A model generated the notes under the pieces. That model had not been told where the DNA came from, ran no database searches, and saw nothing but the letters and a program-made list of their open reading frames with translations. Positions 12,078-24,800 of a stretch of DNA of 64,000 bases are shown piece after piece (positions within the stretch are counted from its first letter, which is position 1; every line of letters starts with the position of its first letter). Both the position numbers and the translations under genes were made by a program. This DNA is from Armigeres subalbatus (Eukaryota; Arthropoda; Insecta; Diptera; Culicidae): NCBI RefSeq assembly GCF_024139115.2, contig NC_085141.1, forward strand, positions 223,186,307 through 223,250,306, given 5' to 3'.

Positions 12078-12231
12078 TTAAGGTCACTCCTGACAGAATC
12101 CACGTCTCAAAGTGCACGCGTTTTCGGGGGCACACCACTCGATATACGGAAGCAACGTACAACTGTCATTTTTATTTTTTCACGAAAACGCGAGCACTTT
12201 GTAACTTGGATTCTGTCAGGAGTGACCTTAA
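12078..12231. mobile_element. MITE with about 45-bp inverted repeats, TTAA ends
   Basis: The sequence TTAAGGTCACTCCTGACAG at the left is mirrored by CTGTCAGGAGTGACCTTAA at the right. The arms extend into AAAGTGC...GCGTTTTCG on both sides with mismatches. TTAA on both sides would fit a piggyBac-type target, but because the ends are palindromic TA or TAA cannot be excluded. A diverged relative lies at 57540-57735, sharing GGGCACACCA and ACAACTGTCATTTTTATT. Confidence 0.7.
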
Positions 12232-12553
12232 CGTTAATTTAACGTAAGTTAACTCGATAATTTTGCGATAATGTGGTTACTAGATTATGAGAAAAAAAAT
12301 TATGTATAATTTTGACAGAAGCCGAGAATTATGTAAACTTATCTTTTCTAAAATTTCTCAATGATGACCCTGTTTGTAGCAGAGATGATTTTGATTGAAG
12401 CCGGATTTTCTAGAAATATTGCAATTAATTGCATATTATTCGGCAACTCGGCCGTACGAAAACAATTTTTTTGGTAAATATCTTAGCTGTGCATATGCAC
12501 AGCACATGTTTGGAAATGGACAAATTGATATGAAAATGCGAAAAGAATCCACG

Positions 12554-12625
12554 TGTCTTGGAGGGACTCGAACCCTCAACCTCCTACTCTCTAGATAGGC
12601 GTGATAACCCCTACACAACAAGACC
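12554..12625 (-). tRNA. tRNA-like gene, anticodon read as AGA, likely pseudogene
   Basis: On the minus strand a nearly complete cloverleaf can be folded: acceptor GGTCTTG with CAAGACA (one mismatch at the end pair), D-arm GTG...CAC with GGTTATC in the loop, anticodon stem CCTAT/GTAGG around loop CTAGAGA, and T-arm GAGGG-TTCGAGT-CCCTC. The internal promoter boxes look intact. The anticodon read from the loop is AGA (serine), but serine tRNAs have a long variable arm and this one has only five bases, so it is more likely a mutated or tRNA-derived copy than a working tRNA-Ser. The body resembles Val/Asp/Glu-type tRNAs. No intron is seen. Confidence 0.5.
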
Positions 12626-13429
12626 ACTTAAAGGTCACGTTTGCGGAAAAGCCATCAGAATCCGAGTACCAACCTCCACCGCGGTAAGCTCTGTGCCTTA
12701 AACACTATACGGAGCGAAGAAAAACTAGGTGTTCTGTTACTGGTTTGATGGTCTATTAAGCAATTTATAAGTGTTCGGAATATTTGGCACTGGCTACAAA
12801 TATAACGCGGATATTTGTGCTGTCCAAACAGACTTGTTCTGAGATGGAGACATATCAATATATATTAGACAATCTTCATCGGATGTAGCTGGAATCGGAA
12901 CGCTTCGGGATTTAGGATTGGGTTTCAAGTGCTAAAGATTATTTTAGCGACTTGTAGTATTTCATGTCAGACATAGGTACCAAGTGAAAATAACCTCCGT
13001 GATGAATCGATCACCCATTCAGCACGATAAATCAATGCTCACTTTATCGTCAACGAAGCATCATCGTACAATTTTTATCGTTATCGAAGTTGCGTTAAAT
13101 TAACGACGATAATTTATCGATTAACAACCCTGATTCTAACCGATGTTAATTGAAAAAAAAAAGCCATCTCAGGGAATTCCTAATCCTGACTGCTCTTCTG
13201 GTGAGACCTTGGCCTTCAGATTACAGAGTAAATCACGTGGAGTGTTTTTGGTTTTGTATACTTTCTGCTTCCTGTCAAGACATAACAACACTGAAACCTG
13301 CTTCTGGTAATGTTGGCGATGCTTTTTACGTTTGTGCTTTCTAAGGATTGTATCTACGAACTTCTAGTCGAATCCATTAATTCCGGCAAGCTAATAAATT
13401 AACTGGCACAGCTCGCCAGTGACGCACGG

Positions 13430-14000
13430 CGCATGCAACCTAAAATTATGGAACTGAATGAATTCCGTTGGCCAAACTTTGGAGAACACAATAAAACTAT
13501 CGTCGGGACAGGTATTGTTGAATTCCAGTATTCGAGTAAACAACTATCCCCGACACCGATTAATCGGTTTCCTGCTTAGGGCCCCGGCAGAGGCAGAGGC
13601 TCATCAAGTTGGAACCAATGAATGAGAGAATAATAATTTACAGATTCAGAGCACGGATTAGATTAGAACCTCATGATAATCAAATTTTATGTTCCGAACG
13701 ATGCTGTCGAGTTACAGAGCAAGAAGAATTTTTACAGTGAACTGAACGGCATCGTGGATAGAGTTTCGAAGAGTGGCATCAATATCTACATGAGCGACTT
13801 CAATGCAAAGATTGGCTCCGACAACACGGACTATAAGAACGTCATTGTAAATATTTAGCTATGCGGAGTAATCACTCAACATGATCAGGCACTGAACTAT
13901 CACGTGTCTTTCGCCTGCTAGAAGGTCACCACTGGGCGCAAGGATGCTGAAGCTTAATCGTATGGACGTTTTTGACGAAGCAGTACACTGCCTATGATCG
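13430..14000 (+). pseudogene. Decayed non-LTR endonuclease fragment
   Basis: A short open frame at 13673-13858 contains KFYVPNDAV and SDFNAKIGSDN, the catalytic GDFNA-type block of an APE endonuclease of the kind found in RTE-like elements. The canonical G before DFNA is replaced by S. The flanking sequence (LDRVSKSGINIYM upstream, interrupted frames downstream) looks like the same element in an advanced state of decay. No reverse transcriptase of the same family follows directly; the fragment at 14440 onward is a different clade. Confidence 0.55.
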
Positions 14001-14439
14001 CATATTTGTAACAATCGACAAAAGCAGATTATTAATGAATTTACATCACTTCGGTAATAGCAAACAAGAATATTTACAAAACGAAATTAGTGTAATAATG
14101 TTCCGTAACTGAAAAAATGACCATTGTGTAATCTACACCTGCGATGTTATTCATACAGTTTTAAGGATGATAGCGTACCACAAAATTGAGTCAGTACACG
14201 AACCACCATAAATAATTATAGCTATTATAGCAAATTAGAATCTCTTGAATCTCCAAATTTAAGAGATTTGAACTTGGAGCAGAATAAGCATTTGAGTATG
14301 GCATAAACCACAACGATAAGAAATAAGCATTGGCGTAAATCAGGGGGGGGGGGTCAGGTGATGGCTGGCCCTATCCAGTCCTACTTGTTTTTATACAAAT
14401 ACAAATGGATATCAATTTTCATCACAATTTACGAATATC

Positions 14440-16012
14440 AAGATACTTATCCATCTTCCAAGAAACTTCTCTTTGCGCGTGTTCAAAAGTATTTGAGATG
14501 CTTATCAACAATGCGCTATTTGCAGCATGTAAAAATTACATATCTCCAGACCAACATGGCTTGCATCCCAAGAGATCTATCTGTACGAACCTTGTATGTA
14601 CCATGCATTTCGTCATGATTACGGAGCATGGAACATGGAGCTCAAGTCGACGTTGTACTTAAAAGCCGCTTTTGACCGTGTGGACCACCGAATCCTAATT
14701 GCGAAACTCAATAAACAGGGCGTATCAGATGTGTTAACCAGATGGTTCGAATTTTACCTTGTGAACCGAGAGCTTTGCGTGCGAATTGGTTCAGCTGAAT
14801 CGATTCACTTTACTAACAATTCCAGCGTCCCACAAGGAAGCAACTTAGGACCTTTGCTGTTTACTTTGCTCTTGAACGACGTTGCACTGATTCTCCCGCC
14901 ACAGCTCCGTATGTTCTATGCCGATGATGTAAAAATGTACGCCGTAGTACGCTCTGTTACTGACTGTATGCATCTCCAGAATCTAGTTAGTACCTTTGAG
15001 AACTGGTGCGCCACTAATTCTCTTACGATAAGTGTGCATAAATGTAGCGTAATCACATACCATCGTAACAAGAATCCAATTTTATACTATGAATAATCAA
15101 CTTCGCCTTCATGCGCACAGTGTCCAGGATCTGGGGATTACACTCGATGCTGGTCTTACATTCAAGCAGCACTATTCGGACATCATCGCTAGAGCAAATA
15201 GATAGATGTTTAAAATTGCCGAAGAATTCCGTGACCCATTGTGTCTGAAAGCTATATTGCGCGCTCGTTCGAACCATACTAGAATTTGGCATGATTGTGT
15301 GGTGCCCATTTCATTCTGTTTGGATCACAAGACTGGAATCCGTCCAACGAAAATTCGTACGCAACGTCCTACGGTTTCTTCCATGGAATAACCCGGAAAC
15401 TCTTCCTCCATATGCCGACCGGTGTCGACTGCTAGGCCTCGATACCCTCGAAAGCAGGCGCGTTATGGCACAGGCGACTTTCCCCGCTAAAGTTTTGATT
15501 GGAGATATCGATAGTCCTGCAATACTGGGTCAACTGGGAATCTACGCTCCAGCACGGACTCTGCGCTCTAGAAACTTCCTTCACCTAGACTTTCGTTCCG
15601 TCAACTATGGGATACATGATCCGATCCGATCTATGTCCGCGCGTTTCAACGAATTTTACTCACTCTACGACTTCAACGGCATCACATCATCTACATTCAG
15701 GAATCGAATTCAACATGAATTACTGGATCGAGATCAACGACCTTGAATATCACTGGCCTCCTCTTTGATGCTGTATTATGAGTAGTTTTGTATCCAGTTC
15801 TAGATTTTACCTTATTCTATAAGTCAATTTGTAAACTTTATATGTCCTGTTTTGTTTTTTTTTAAAGATATGGGATTTTTACGCCTTCTTGAACTCGGCA
15901 AAATGTGTCTGGTTCAAGTAGGCTTTTTCCCATCATATATCATATATTACTTCATTAAAACTATAAAAGTCAGATGAAAAAGATTAATAAATACAAATAC
16001 AAATACAAATCC
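14440..16012 (+). pseudogene. Jockey/CR1-type reverse transcriptase fragment with (AAATAC)n tail
   Basis: The best frame, 14596-15096, has LYLKAAFDRVDHRIL (motif A), SVPQGSNLGPLLFTLLLND and LRMFYADDVKMY (catalytic YADD). Before it, in another frame, lies FEMLINNALF. After it come LGITLDAGLTFKQHY and ASIVWCPFHSVW, then a C-terminal domain at 15291-15746 ending before a 3' UTR. A tail of AAATAC repeats occurs at about 15989-16010. The first part of the element (ORF1, endonuclease) is absent, so it is 5' truncated. Stops and at least three frame changes make it non-functional. A minus-strand relative lies at 44165-46621. Confidence 0.75.
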
Positions 16013-16089
16013 CTATGTTATCTAGAGCAATTGGCGAGGGATACAACTATTAACACCTCCCGCTTTTATTATCAATTTCAAATTTTGAT

Positions 16090-17150
16090 CTCACATCCAT
16101 GAAACTACAAATCTCTTGGACTGTTTCCTAATTCTATGACTTGTACGCTGCTGTGGGGTTTTCATGAGAGATGGGGTACTATTCTCCCGAGCCCTCTTCT
16201 TTGGGTTTGATTGGATAGGGTTTTTTTTGCTCTCCAGTATCTGATCTATTCCGATTATACCTACTTGGATACATGGTTGGCGACAGCGTCGATACACCTA
16301 TGCTTGGCGTATTGTAGTGCTTCATAAACGTCGGTCTTGGGCGATGTTCCTTCAGTTTCCCCGAACGTTCAGGGTCCCCAGGTCCGATTCCACAGCGTGC
16401 ATTCAGCCATGACGTATATTCTTTTTTAATCGTTCTACATGTAATACAACACACCGAACATCTCTTAACAAATTCCTCAATATTTCTATACAGGCCTTGT
16501 CAAAAAACATAAACTATATCAAAATCACATATTGATATAATATACGCGTACTTTTGTAATCTAGCTGCTGAGCCTGAGAGTGGAGTGAACTTTTTTCCAT
16601 ATATGTACTTGAAAAACCTAGTCAATCCAAACACAACTGCCAAAGCATTCCTATGAATGTTTAGGTACTTCTTCTCCGCCACATAAAGAGTACTAGACAC
16701 ATAAAATACTGCCGAAAAGCCCCATTAGCCACGTGGCACAAAACTGCTCCAACCCCTTCTGAACTTGAGTCACACACTATGACAATCAGTAAGTCCTGAT
16801 TATATAGTGCCAAAAAATTTTAACTCAACAAACTTACACTCAGTGAACATTCGCTCGCATTCATCGTTCCATACATATTGAACATTCTTCTTCAACAACG
16901 CATACAATGGACTAATCTCACAGAGAGATTAGGTACGAACTTTGAGTAGTATTTAATCATTCGCAGAAAAGATTTCAATTGAGTATCATTCTGTGGTCTG
17001 GGTGCGTCAACTATCGCGCGTATTTTTCCTTCTGATGGTCTCAACCCTGTTTCGAACACTTCATGTCCGAGATACTGTATATTCATAACAAGAAACTCAC
17101 CCTTGTTCAGGTTTACCTTAACCTTTAATTCCTGTAACCTACTTCGTGGA
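16090..17150 (-). pseudogene. Internally deleted Ty3/Gypsy pol remnant
   Basis: On the minus strand 17086-16892 reads IQYLGHEVFETGLRPSEGKI and LKSFLRMIKYYSKFVPNLS, the thumb of a Gypsy reverse transcriptase. 16700-16500 reads EKKYLNIHRNALAVVFGLTR and FFKYIYGKKFTPL, the start of RNase H. It then jumps to a basic C-terminal tail (about 16300-16090, RTSHRIRKQSKRF) typical of the end of Gypsy pol, so most of the integrase is gone. No LTR was found at either side. Only fragments remain. Confidence 0.7.
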
Positions 17151-17292
17151 TTTTAGCAATTAATCCTAATCTGCCACGCATACAGAGTCACTCCCGCCAT
17201 TCTCGATCAAATGTCGCCATTCGGGATACATGGCTTTGTGGGGTTTGAGTAAAATGCCTCAAGCGTGTTATAATAGAGCAGCAAGCCATGAT

Positions 17293-17629
17293 TAGAGATG
17301 TCGTAAAATCCCGATTAATCGATTAGTTACTAATCGATTACTCTTGATTCTTGTCGATTATTGAATCGATTAATCATTGTATAGTAATCGATTCAAAATT
17401 AATCGATTATCACAACGATGAATCGATTAATAGAAATAATCAATTAATTTTCGACATCCTTATGATGTCGTAAAATTCTGATTAATCGATTAGTAACTAA
17501 TCGATTACTCACGATTCATCTCGATTATTGAATCGATTAATCGTTGGGTAATAATCGATTCAAAATTAATCGATTATCACAACGATGAATCGATTAATCG
17601 AAGTAATCGATTAATTTGCGACATCTCTA
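17293..17629. mobile_element. 337-bp dimeric hAT-type MITE, 8-bp target duplication
   Basis: The termini TAGAGATGTCG and CGACATCTCTA are inverted repeats, and GCCATGAT flanks both sides (17285-17292 and 17630-17637). The 8-bp duplication and TAGAG-type end fit hAT transposons. Internally the element is two tandem monomers of about 165 bp, each AT-rich and full of ATTAATCGATT palindromes, joined by CGACATCCTTATGATGTCG. A second dimer of the same design lies at 47326-47654. No coding capacity. Confidence 0.88.
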
Positions 17630-17827
17630 GCCATGATTTTGCCTCTTCCAGTCAGACCTCCGCGGCGCGCACACGCATCCACGGGGAGTCGCCGTCATAA
17701 CTTTGTTCCGGCCATTTAGGGTGACACATTTTGGCGATCCTGCCAGTCGATTTTTTGGATCCTGTCGCTGATTTCATTAGGTGAGTTGAATTCAAGTGGT
17801 TAAATTGTGACGAGTGATATATTTCAG

Positions 17828-18130
17828 TTTGCAAAATCACAAGGCGCGTCTCGAAGACCGTCGGAAAATGGTTTGTGGTTTGCTAAATCACAAGACGCGT
17901 CTCGAAGACCGTCGGAAAATGGTTTGTGGTTTGCTAAATCACAAGACGCGCCGTCGGAAATTTGTGGTGTCCCGTATGAAAGACCGCTGGAAAAATGGTT
18001 TGTGGTTTGAAGAATATTAAAGCCTCGTCTGGAAGACCGTAAGAAATTGGTTTGAGGTTTGCAAAATTACAATGCGCCTCTGGAAGATCGGTGGAAATGG
18101 TTTGTGGTTTAGAAAACTATAAGGCGTGTC
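17828..18130. repeat. 51-bp tandem repeat, five or six decaying copies
   Basis: The unit contains CGTCTCGAAGACCGTCGG then AAAATGGTTTGTGGTTTGC. It begins at 17828, 17879 and 17930 with exact 51-bp spacing, then continues with indels to about 18130. A further unit-like piece (AAAGACCAACGGAAAATGGT) abuts the right end of the RTE copy at 21718, so the RTE elements probably inserted into an extension of this array. The plus-strand frames across it are repeat artefacts. Confidence 0.8.
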
Positions 18131-18430
18131 TGAAAGGTGGCCGAACAAAATGTATTGTAGTTTGTGCAACTATTGTCGCGCTCTTCTCAAACGCTCAGAT
18201 CTTCGCGGTGGTAACGCGCAAGCAAAGATTGCGCAGCAGCGCGCTCATAAGCTTTTCCACAGGGTGCGAGTCTGAGCTGTTTGATTTTTTAAGCCGCCGA
18301 ATGGGGTTGCCATAGCTGAATAGCCGCCGTGTGTAAAATAAATGGGCGCACTCCGGCGCGATTCAACGGAGGCTGAATGAGATGATCACGATCCGAGTGT
18401 TTATCATGGGATGCATAATACAAGGTGAGT
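18131..18430. other. Short spacer before first RTE element
   Basis: GC-richer than its surroundings (near 18210-18380). No protein family or RNA gene was recognised. Confidence 0.4.
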
Positions 18431-18442
18431 ATGAAAGACCAA

Positions 18443-21400
18443 TGGGGGCAGCAGGGACTATGTCCAAGGGCTTGACGATCCCTCCCCAGGCAATCTTCGA
18501 GTTGTGGCGCCTGCCTAGGATGTGGTGGGGTTTGACAGTGGGCCCTGTTAAACCTCTATAAAAAGCTGCATGTATCCGCAAGTAGGCTCCGCCAAAGCGA
18601 CCGTGTGCCGCTCAAAGCGCACAAGCCCAAGTCCTGGTGTTAGGTGGGACGCTAAACAGCCCTGACACGACGGCCCTCCGGCGAGACAGGAGGTTTGCGC
18701 AGGCCCAATAAGCCGCCTGGAAAACCAATAATTACGAACAATATAAGAGATAATGCGACTCGATATAATCGGCAAAGACCTAGGCGACGAGTACAGCATC
18801 ACGATTGGACACTTGGAACATGGAACTGCAAGTCGCTAGGTTTCGCAGGTTGCGACAGGATGATCTACGATGAATTACATCCCCGTAACTTCGACGTCGT
18901 GGCGCTGCAGGAGATTTGCTGAACAGGACAGAAAGTGTGGAAAAGCGGGCATCATGCGGCTACCTTCTACCAAAGCTGTGGCACCACCAACGAGCTGGGA
19001 ACCGGCTTCATAGTGCTGGGTAAGATGCGCCAACGCGTGATTGGGTGGCAGCCAATCAACGCAAGGATGTGCAAGCTGAGGATTAAAGGCCGTTTCTTCA
19101 ACTATAGCATCATCAACGTGCACTGCCCACACGAAGGGAGACCCGACGACGAGAAAGAAGCGTTTTACGCACAGCTGGAGCAGACATACGATGGATGCCC
19201 ACTGCGGGACGTCAAAATCGTCATCGGTGACATGAACGCGCAAGTAGGAAGGGAAGAAATGTATAGACCGGTCATCGGACCGTATCGAATGACAACGGCC
19301 AACGATGCATAAACTTCGCAGCCTCCCGCGGAATGGTAGTCCGAAGCACCTTCTTTCCCCCCAAAAATATCCACAAGGCCACATGGAGATCACCTAATCA
19401 AGAAACGGAAAACCAAATCGACCACGTTCTAATCGACGGTAAATTCTTCTCCGACATCACGAACGTCCGCGCTTACCGCAGTGCGAATATTGAATCCGAC
19501 CACAACCTCGTTGCAGTATGCCTGCGCTCAAAACTCTCGACGGTGTACAACACGCGCCGAAGTCGGACGCCGCGGCTTAATATTGGGCAAGACGGTAGAC
19601 TAGCCCAAGAATACGCGCAGCAGCTGGAAGTGGCACTCCCAACGGAAGAGCAGCTAGGCGCAGCGTCTCTTGAAGATGGCTGGAGAGACATTCGATCCGC
19701 CATTGGAAGCACCGCAACCGCTGCACTAGGCACGGTGCTCCCGGATTAGAGAAACGACTGGTATGACGGCGAATGTGAGCAGTTAGTAGAAGAGAAGAAT
19801 GCAGCATGGGCAAGATTGCTGCAACACCGCACGATGGCGAACGAGGCACGATATAAACGGGCGCGGAACAGACAAAACTCGATTTTCCGGAGGAAAAAGC
19901 TTCAGCAGGAAGATCGAGACCGTGAAGAGACGGAGCAACTGTACCGCGCTAATAACACACAAAAGTTCTATAAGAAGTTGAACCGTTCACGTAAGGGCCA
20001 CGTGCCACAGCCTGATATGTGTAAGGACATAAACGGGAACCTTCTTACGAACGAGCGTGAGGTGATCCAAAGGTGGCGGCAGCACTACGAAGAACACCTG
20101 AATGGCGATGTGGCAGACGAAGATGGCGGTATGGTGATGGACCTGGGGGAACGCGCGCAGGACATAATTCTACCGGCTCCGGATCTCCAGGAAATCCAGG
20201 AGGGGATTGACCGGCTGAAGAACAACAAAGCCCCTGGGGTTGACCAACTACCAGGAGAGCTATTTAAACACGGTGGTGGGGCACTGGCTAGAGCGCTGCA
20301 CTGGGTCATTACCAAGATTTGGGAGGAGGAAGTTTTGCCGCAGGAGTGGATGGAAGGTGTCGTGTGTCCCATGTACAAAAAGGACGATAAGCTGGATTGT
20401 AGCAACTACCGTGCAATCACATTGCTGAACGCCGCCTACAAGGTACTCTCCCAAATTTTATGCCGTCGACTAGCACCAATTGCAAGGGAGTTCGTGGGGC
20501 AGTACCAGGCGGGTTTTATGAGCGAATGCTTCACCACGGACCAGGTGTTCGCCATTCGCCAAGTACTGCAGAAATGCCGCGAATACAACGTGCCCACACA
20601 CCATCTATTCATCGACTTCAAAGCCGCATATGATACAAGATACAATCGATCGGGACCAGCTATGGCAGCTAATGCACGAACACGGATTTCCGGATAAACT
20701 GACACGGTTGATCAAAGCGACGATGGATCGGGTGATGTGCGTAGTTCGAGTTTCAGGGGCATTCTCGAGCCCCTTCGAAACCCGCAGAGGGTTACGGCAA
20801 GGTGATGGTCTTTCGTGTCTGCTATTCAACATCGCTTTGGAAGGGGTAATACGAAGAGCAGGGATTAACACGAGTGGTACAATTTTCAATAAGTCCGTCC
20901 AGCTATTTGGCTTCGCCGACGACATAGATATTATGGCACGTAACAGAAGATGGAGGAAGCCTACATCAGACTGAAGAGGGAAGCTTAGCGGATCGGACTA
21001 GTCATCAACACGTCGAAGACGAAGTACATGATAGGAAGAGGTTCAAGAGAAGACAATGTGAGCCACCCACCGCGAGTTTGCATCGGTGGTGACGAAATCG
21101 AGGTGGTAGAAGAATTTGTGTACATGGGCTCACTGGTGACTGCCGAAAATGACACCAGCAGAGAAATTCGGAGACGCATAGTGGCTGAAAATCGTACATA
21201 CTTTGGACTCCGCAAGACGCTCCGATCGAATAGAGTTCGCCGCCGTACCAAACTGACAATCTACAAAACGCTCATTAGACCGGTAGTCCTCTACGGACAC
21301 GAGACTTGGACGATGCTCACCAACGCGCACTTGGAGTTTTCGAAAGGAAAGTGCTGCGTTCCATCTATGGTGGGGTGCAGATGGCGGACGGTACGTGGAG

Positions 21401-21717
21401 GAGGCGAATGAATAATCAGCTATTGGGAGAACCATCCATCGTTCAAACCGCGAAAATCGGACGACTGCGGTGGGCCGGGCACTTAGCCAGAATGTCGGAC
21501 AGTAACCCGGTGAAAATGGTTCTCGACAACGATCCGACGGGCACAAGAAGGCGAGGTGCGCAGCGGGCAAGGTGGATCGATCAGGTGGAAGATGACTTGC
21601 GGACCCTCCGTAGACTGCGTGGTTGGCGACGTGTAGCCATGGACCGAGCCGAACGGAGAAGACTCTTATATACCGCACAGGCCACTTCGGCCTTAGTCTG
21701 AATAAATAATAATAATA
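18443..21717 (+). mobile_element. RTE-type non-LTR retrotransposon, copy 1
   Basis: The 12-bp target duplication ATGAAAGACCAA is at 18431-18442 and 21718-21729. The right end carries a TAA-repeat tail (AATAAATAATAATAAT), typical of RTE-clade elements such as mosquito JAM1. The 5' UTR from GCAGCAGGGACTATG to about 18690 is shared with copy 2. It is nearly identical to copy 2 (21836-25100) in sequence, order and orientation, but independent target duplications show two separate insertions rather than a genomic tandem duplication. Confidence 0.85.
18695..21701 (+). pseudogene. RTE endonuclease/reverse transcriptase, copy 1, broken
   Basis: Order: endonuclease start GTWNCKSLGFAGCDR, VVALQEIC, VIGDMNAQVGREEMY and SDHNLVAV; then a coiled, charged linker; then reverse transcriptase with NNKAPGVDQLP, NYRAITLLNAAYKVLS, LFIDFKAAYD (motif A), RRGLRQGDGLSCLLF and FGFADDIDIMA (catalytic pair); then the C-terminal RRRTKLTIYKTLIRPVVLYG domain. 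Lesions relative to copy 2: a TGG-to-TGA stop near 18920, loss of bases before 19312, a stop near 19747, an insertion after GCATATGATACA near 20636, a deletion near 20944, a stop near 20985 and a deletion near 21319. The enzyme would nick target DNA and reverse-transcribe element RNA. Confidence 0.85.
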
Positions 21718-21778
21718 ATGAAAGACCAACGGAAAATGGTTTACGATCTAGAAAATTTCAAAGTCCTGTGACTTTGTA

Positions 21779-21816
21779 CTGGTGGTGACGAAATCGAGGT
21801 GGTTGAAGAATTCATG
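21779..21816 (+). repeat. Orphan 38-bp RTE fragment between the two RTE copies
   Basis: The words GGTGGTGACGAAATCGAGGT and GGTTGAAGAATTCATGTA match the IGGDEIEVVEEFVY coding segment of the RTE elements on both sides, but stand alone with no flanking RTE sequence. This is either a leftover of an older insertion or filler copied during repair. Confidence 0.6.
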
Positions 21817-21835
21817 TAAGGTACCCCGGGGCAAG

Positions 21836-24800
21836 CAGGGACTATGTCCAAGGGCTTGACGATCCCTCCCCAGGCCATCTGCGAGTTGTGGGGCTTGCCT
21901 AGGATGTGGTGGGGTTTGACAGTGGGCCCTGTTAAACCTCTATAAAAAGCTGCATGTATCCGCAAGTAGGCCCCACCAAAGCGACCGTGTGCCGCTCAAA
22001 GCGCACAAGCCCAAGTCCTGGTGTTAGGTGGGACGCTAAACAGCCCTGACACGACGGCCCTCCGACGAGACAGGAGGTTTGCGCAGGCCCAATAAGCCGC
22101 CTAGAAAACCAATCATTACGAACAATATAAGAGATAATGCGACTCGATATAATCGGCAAAGACCTAGGCGACGAATACAGGATCACGATTGGAAGCTTGG
22201 AACATGGAATTGCAAGTCGCTAGGTTTCGCAGGTTGCGACAGGATGATCTACGATGAATTACATCCCCGCAACTTCGACGTCGTGGCGCTGCAGGAGATT
22301 TGCTGGACAGGACAGAAAGTGTGGAAAAGCGGGCATCGAGCGGCTACCTTCTACCAAAGCTGTGGCACCACCAACGAGCTGGGAACCGGCTTCATAGTGC
22401 TGGGTAAGATGCGCCAACGCGTGATTGAGTGGCAGCCAATCAACGCAAGGATGTGCAAGCTGAGGATTAAAGGCCGTTTCTTCAACTATAGCATCATCAA
22501 CGTGCACTGCCCACACGAAGGGAGACCCGACGACGAGAAAGAAGCGTTCTACGCACAGCTGGAGCAGACATACGATGGATGCCCACTGCGGGACGTTAAA
22601 ATCGTCATCGGTGACATGAACGCCGGTCATCGGACCGGATAGTCAGCACACCGTATCGAATGACAACGGCCAACGATGCATAAACTTCGCAGCCTCCCGC
22701 GGAATGGTAGTCCGAAGCACCTTCTTTCCCCGCAAAAATATCCACAAGGCCACATGGAGATCACCTAACCAAGAAACGGAAAACCAAATCGACCACGTTC
22801 TAATCGACGGTAAATTCTTCTCCGACATCACGAACGTCCGCACTTACCGCAGTGCGAATATTGAATCCGACCACAACCTCGTTGCAGTATGCCTGCGCTC
22901 AAAACTCTCGACGGTGTACAACACGCGTCGAAGTCGGACGCCGCGGCTTAACATTGGGCGGCTACAAGACGGTAGACTAGCCCAAGAATACGCGCAGCAG
23001 CTGGAAGTGGCACTCCCAACGGAAGAGCAGCTAGGCGCAGCGTCTCTTGAGGATGGCTGGAGAGATATTCGATCCGCCATTGGTAGCACCGCAACCGCTG
23101 CACTTGGCACGGTGCCCCCGGATCAGAGAAACGACTGGTATGACGGCGAATGTGAGCAGTTAGTGGAAGAGAAGAATGCAGCATGGGCGAGATTGCTGCA
23201 ACACCGCACGAGGGCGAACGAGGCACGATATAAACAGGCGCGGAACAGACAAAACTCGATTTTCCGGAGGAAAAAGCGCCAGCAGGAAGATCGAGACCGT
23301 GAAGAAACGGAGCAACTGTACCGCGCTAATAACACACGAAAGTTCTATGAGAAGTTAAGCCGTTCACGTAAGGGCCACGTACCACAGCCTGATATGTGTA
23401 AGGACATAAACGGGAACCTTCTTACGAACGAGCGTGAGGTGATCCAAAGGTGGCGGCAGCACTACGCAGAACACCTGAATGGCGATGTGGCAGACGAAGA
23501 TGGCGGTATGGTGATGGACCTGGGAGAACGCGCGCAGGACATAATCTTCCCGGCTCCGGATCTCCAGGAAATCCAGGAGGAGATTGGCCGGCTCAAGAAC
23601 AACAAAGCCCCTGGGGTTGACCAACTACCAGGAGAGCTATTTAAACACGGTGGTGAGGCACTGGCTAGAGCGCTGCACTGGGTCATTACCAAGATTTGGG
23701 AGGAGGAAGTTTTGCCGCAGGAGTGGATGGAAGGTGTCGTGTGTCCCATCTACAAAAGGGCGATAAGCTGGATTGTAGCAATTACCGCGCAATCACATTG
23801 CTGAACGCCGCCTACAAGGTACTCTCCCAAATTTTATGCCGTCGACTAGCACCAACTGCAAGGGAGTTCGTGGGGCAGTACCAGGCGGGTTTTATGGGCG
23901 AACGCTCCACCACGGACCAGGTGTTCGCCATTCGCCAAGTACTGCAGAAATGCCGCGAATACAACGTGCCCACACATCATCTATTCATCGACTTCAAAGC
24001 CGCATATGATACAATCGATCGGGACCAGCTATGGCAGCTAATGCACGAACACGGTTTTCCGGATAAACTGATACGGTTGATCAAGGCGACGATGGATCGG
24101 GTGATGTGCGTAGTTCGAGTTTCAGGGGCATTCTCGAGTCCCTTCGAAACCCGCAGAGGGTTACGGCAAGGTGATGGTCTTTCGTGTTTGCTATTCAACA
24201 TCGCTTTGGAAGGGGTAATACGAAGAGCAGGGATTAACACGAGTGGTACAATTTTCAATAAGTCCGTCCAGCTATTTGGTTTCGCCGACGACATAGATAT
24301 TATGGCACGTAACTTTGAGAAGATGGAGGAAGCCTACATCAGACTGAAGAGGGAAGCTAAGCGGATCGGACTAGTCATCAACACGTCGAAGACGAAGTAC
24401 ATGATAGGAAGAGGTTCAAGAGAAGACAATGTGAGCCACCCACCGCGAGTTTGCATCGGTGGTGACGAAATCGAGGTGGTAGAAGAATTTGTGTACTTGG
24501 GCTCACTGGTGACTGCCGAAAATGACACCAGCAGAGAAATTCGGAGACGCATAGTGGCTGGAAATCGTACGTACTTTGGACTCCGCAAGACGCTCCGATC
24601 GAATAGAGTTCGCCGCCGTACCAAACTGACAATCTACAAAACGCTCATTAGACCGGTAGTCCTCTACGGACACGAGACCTGGACGATGCTCGTGGAGGAC
24701 CAACGCGCACTTGGAGTTTTCGAAAGGAAAGTGCTGCGTACCATCTATGGTGGGGTGCAGATGGCGGACGGTACGTGGAGGAGGCGAATGAACCACGAAT

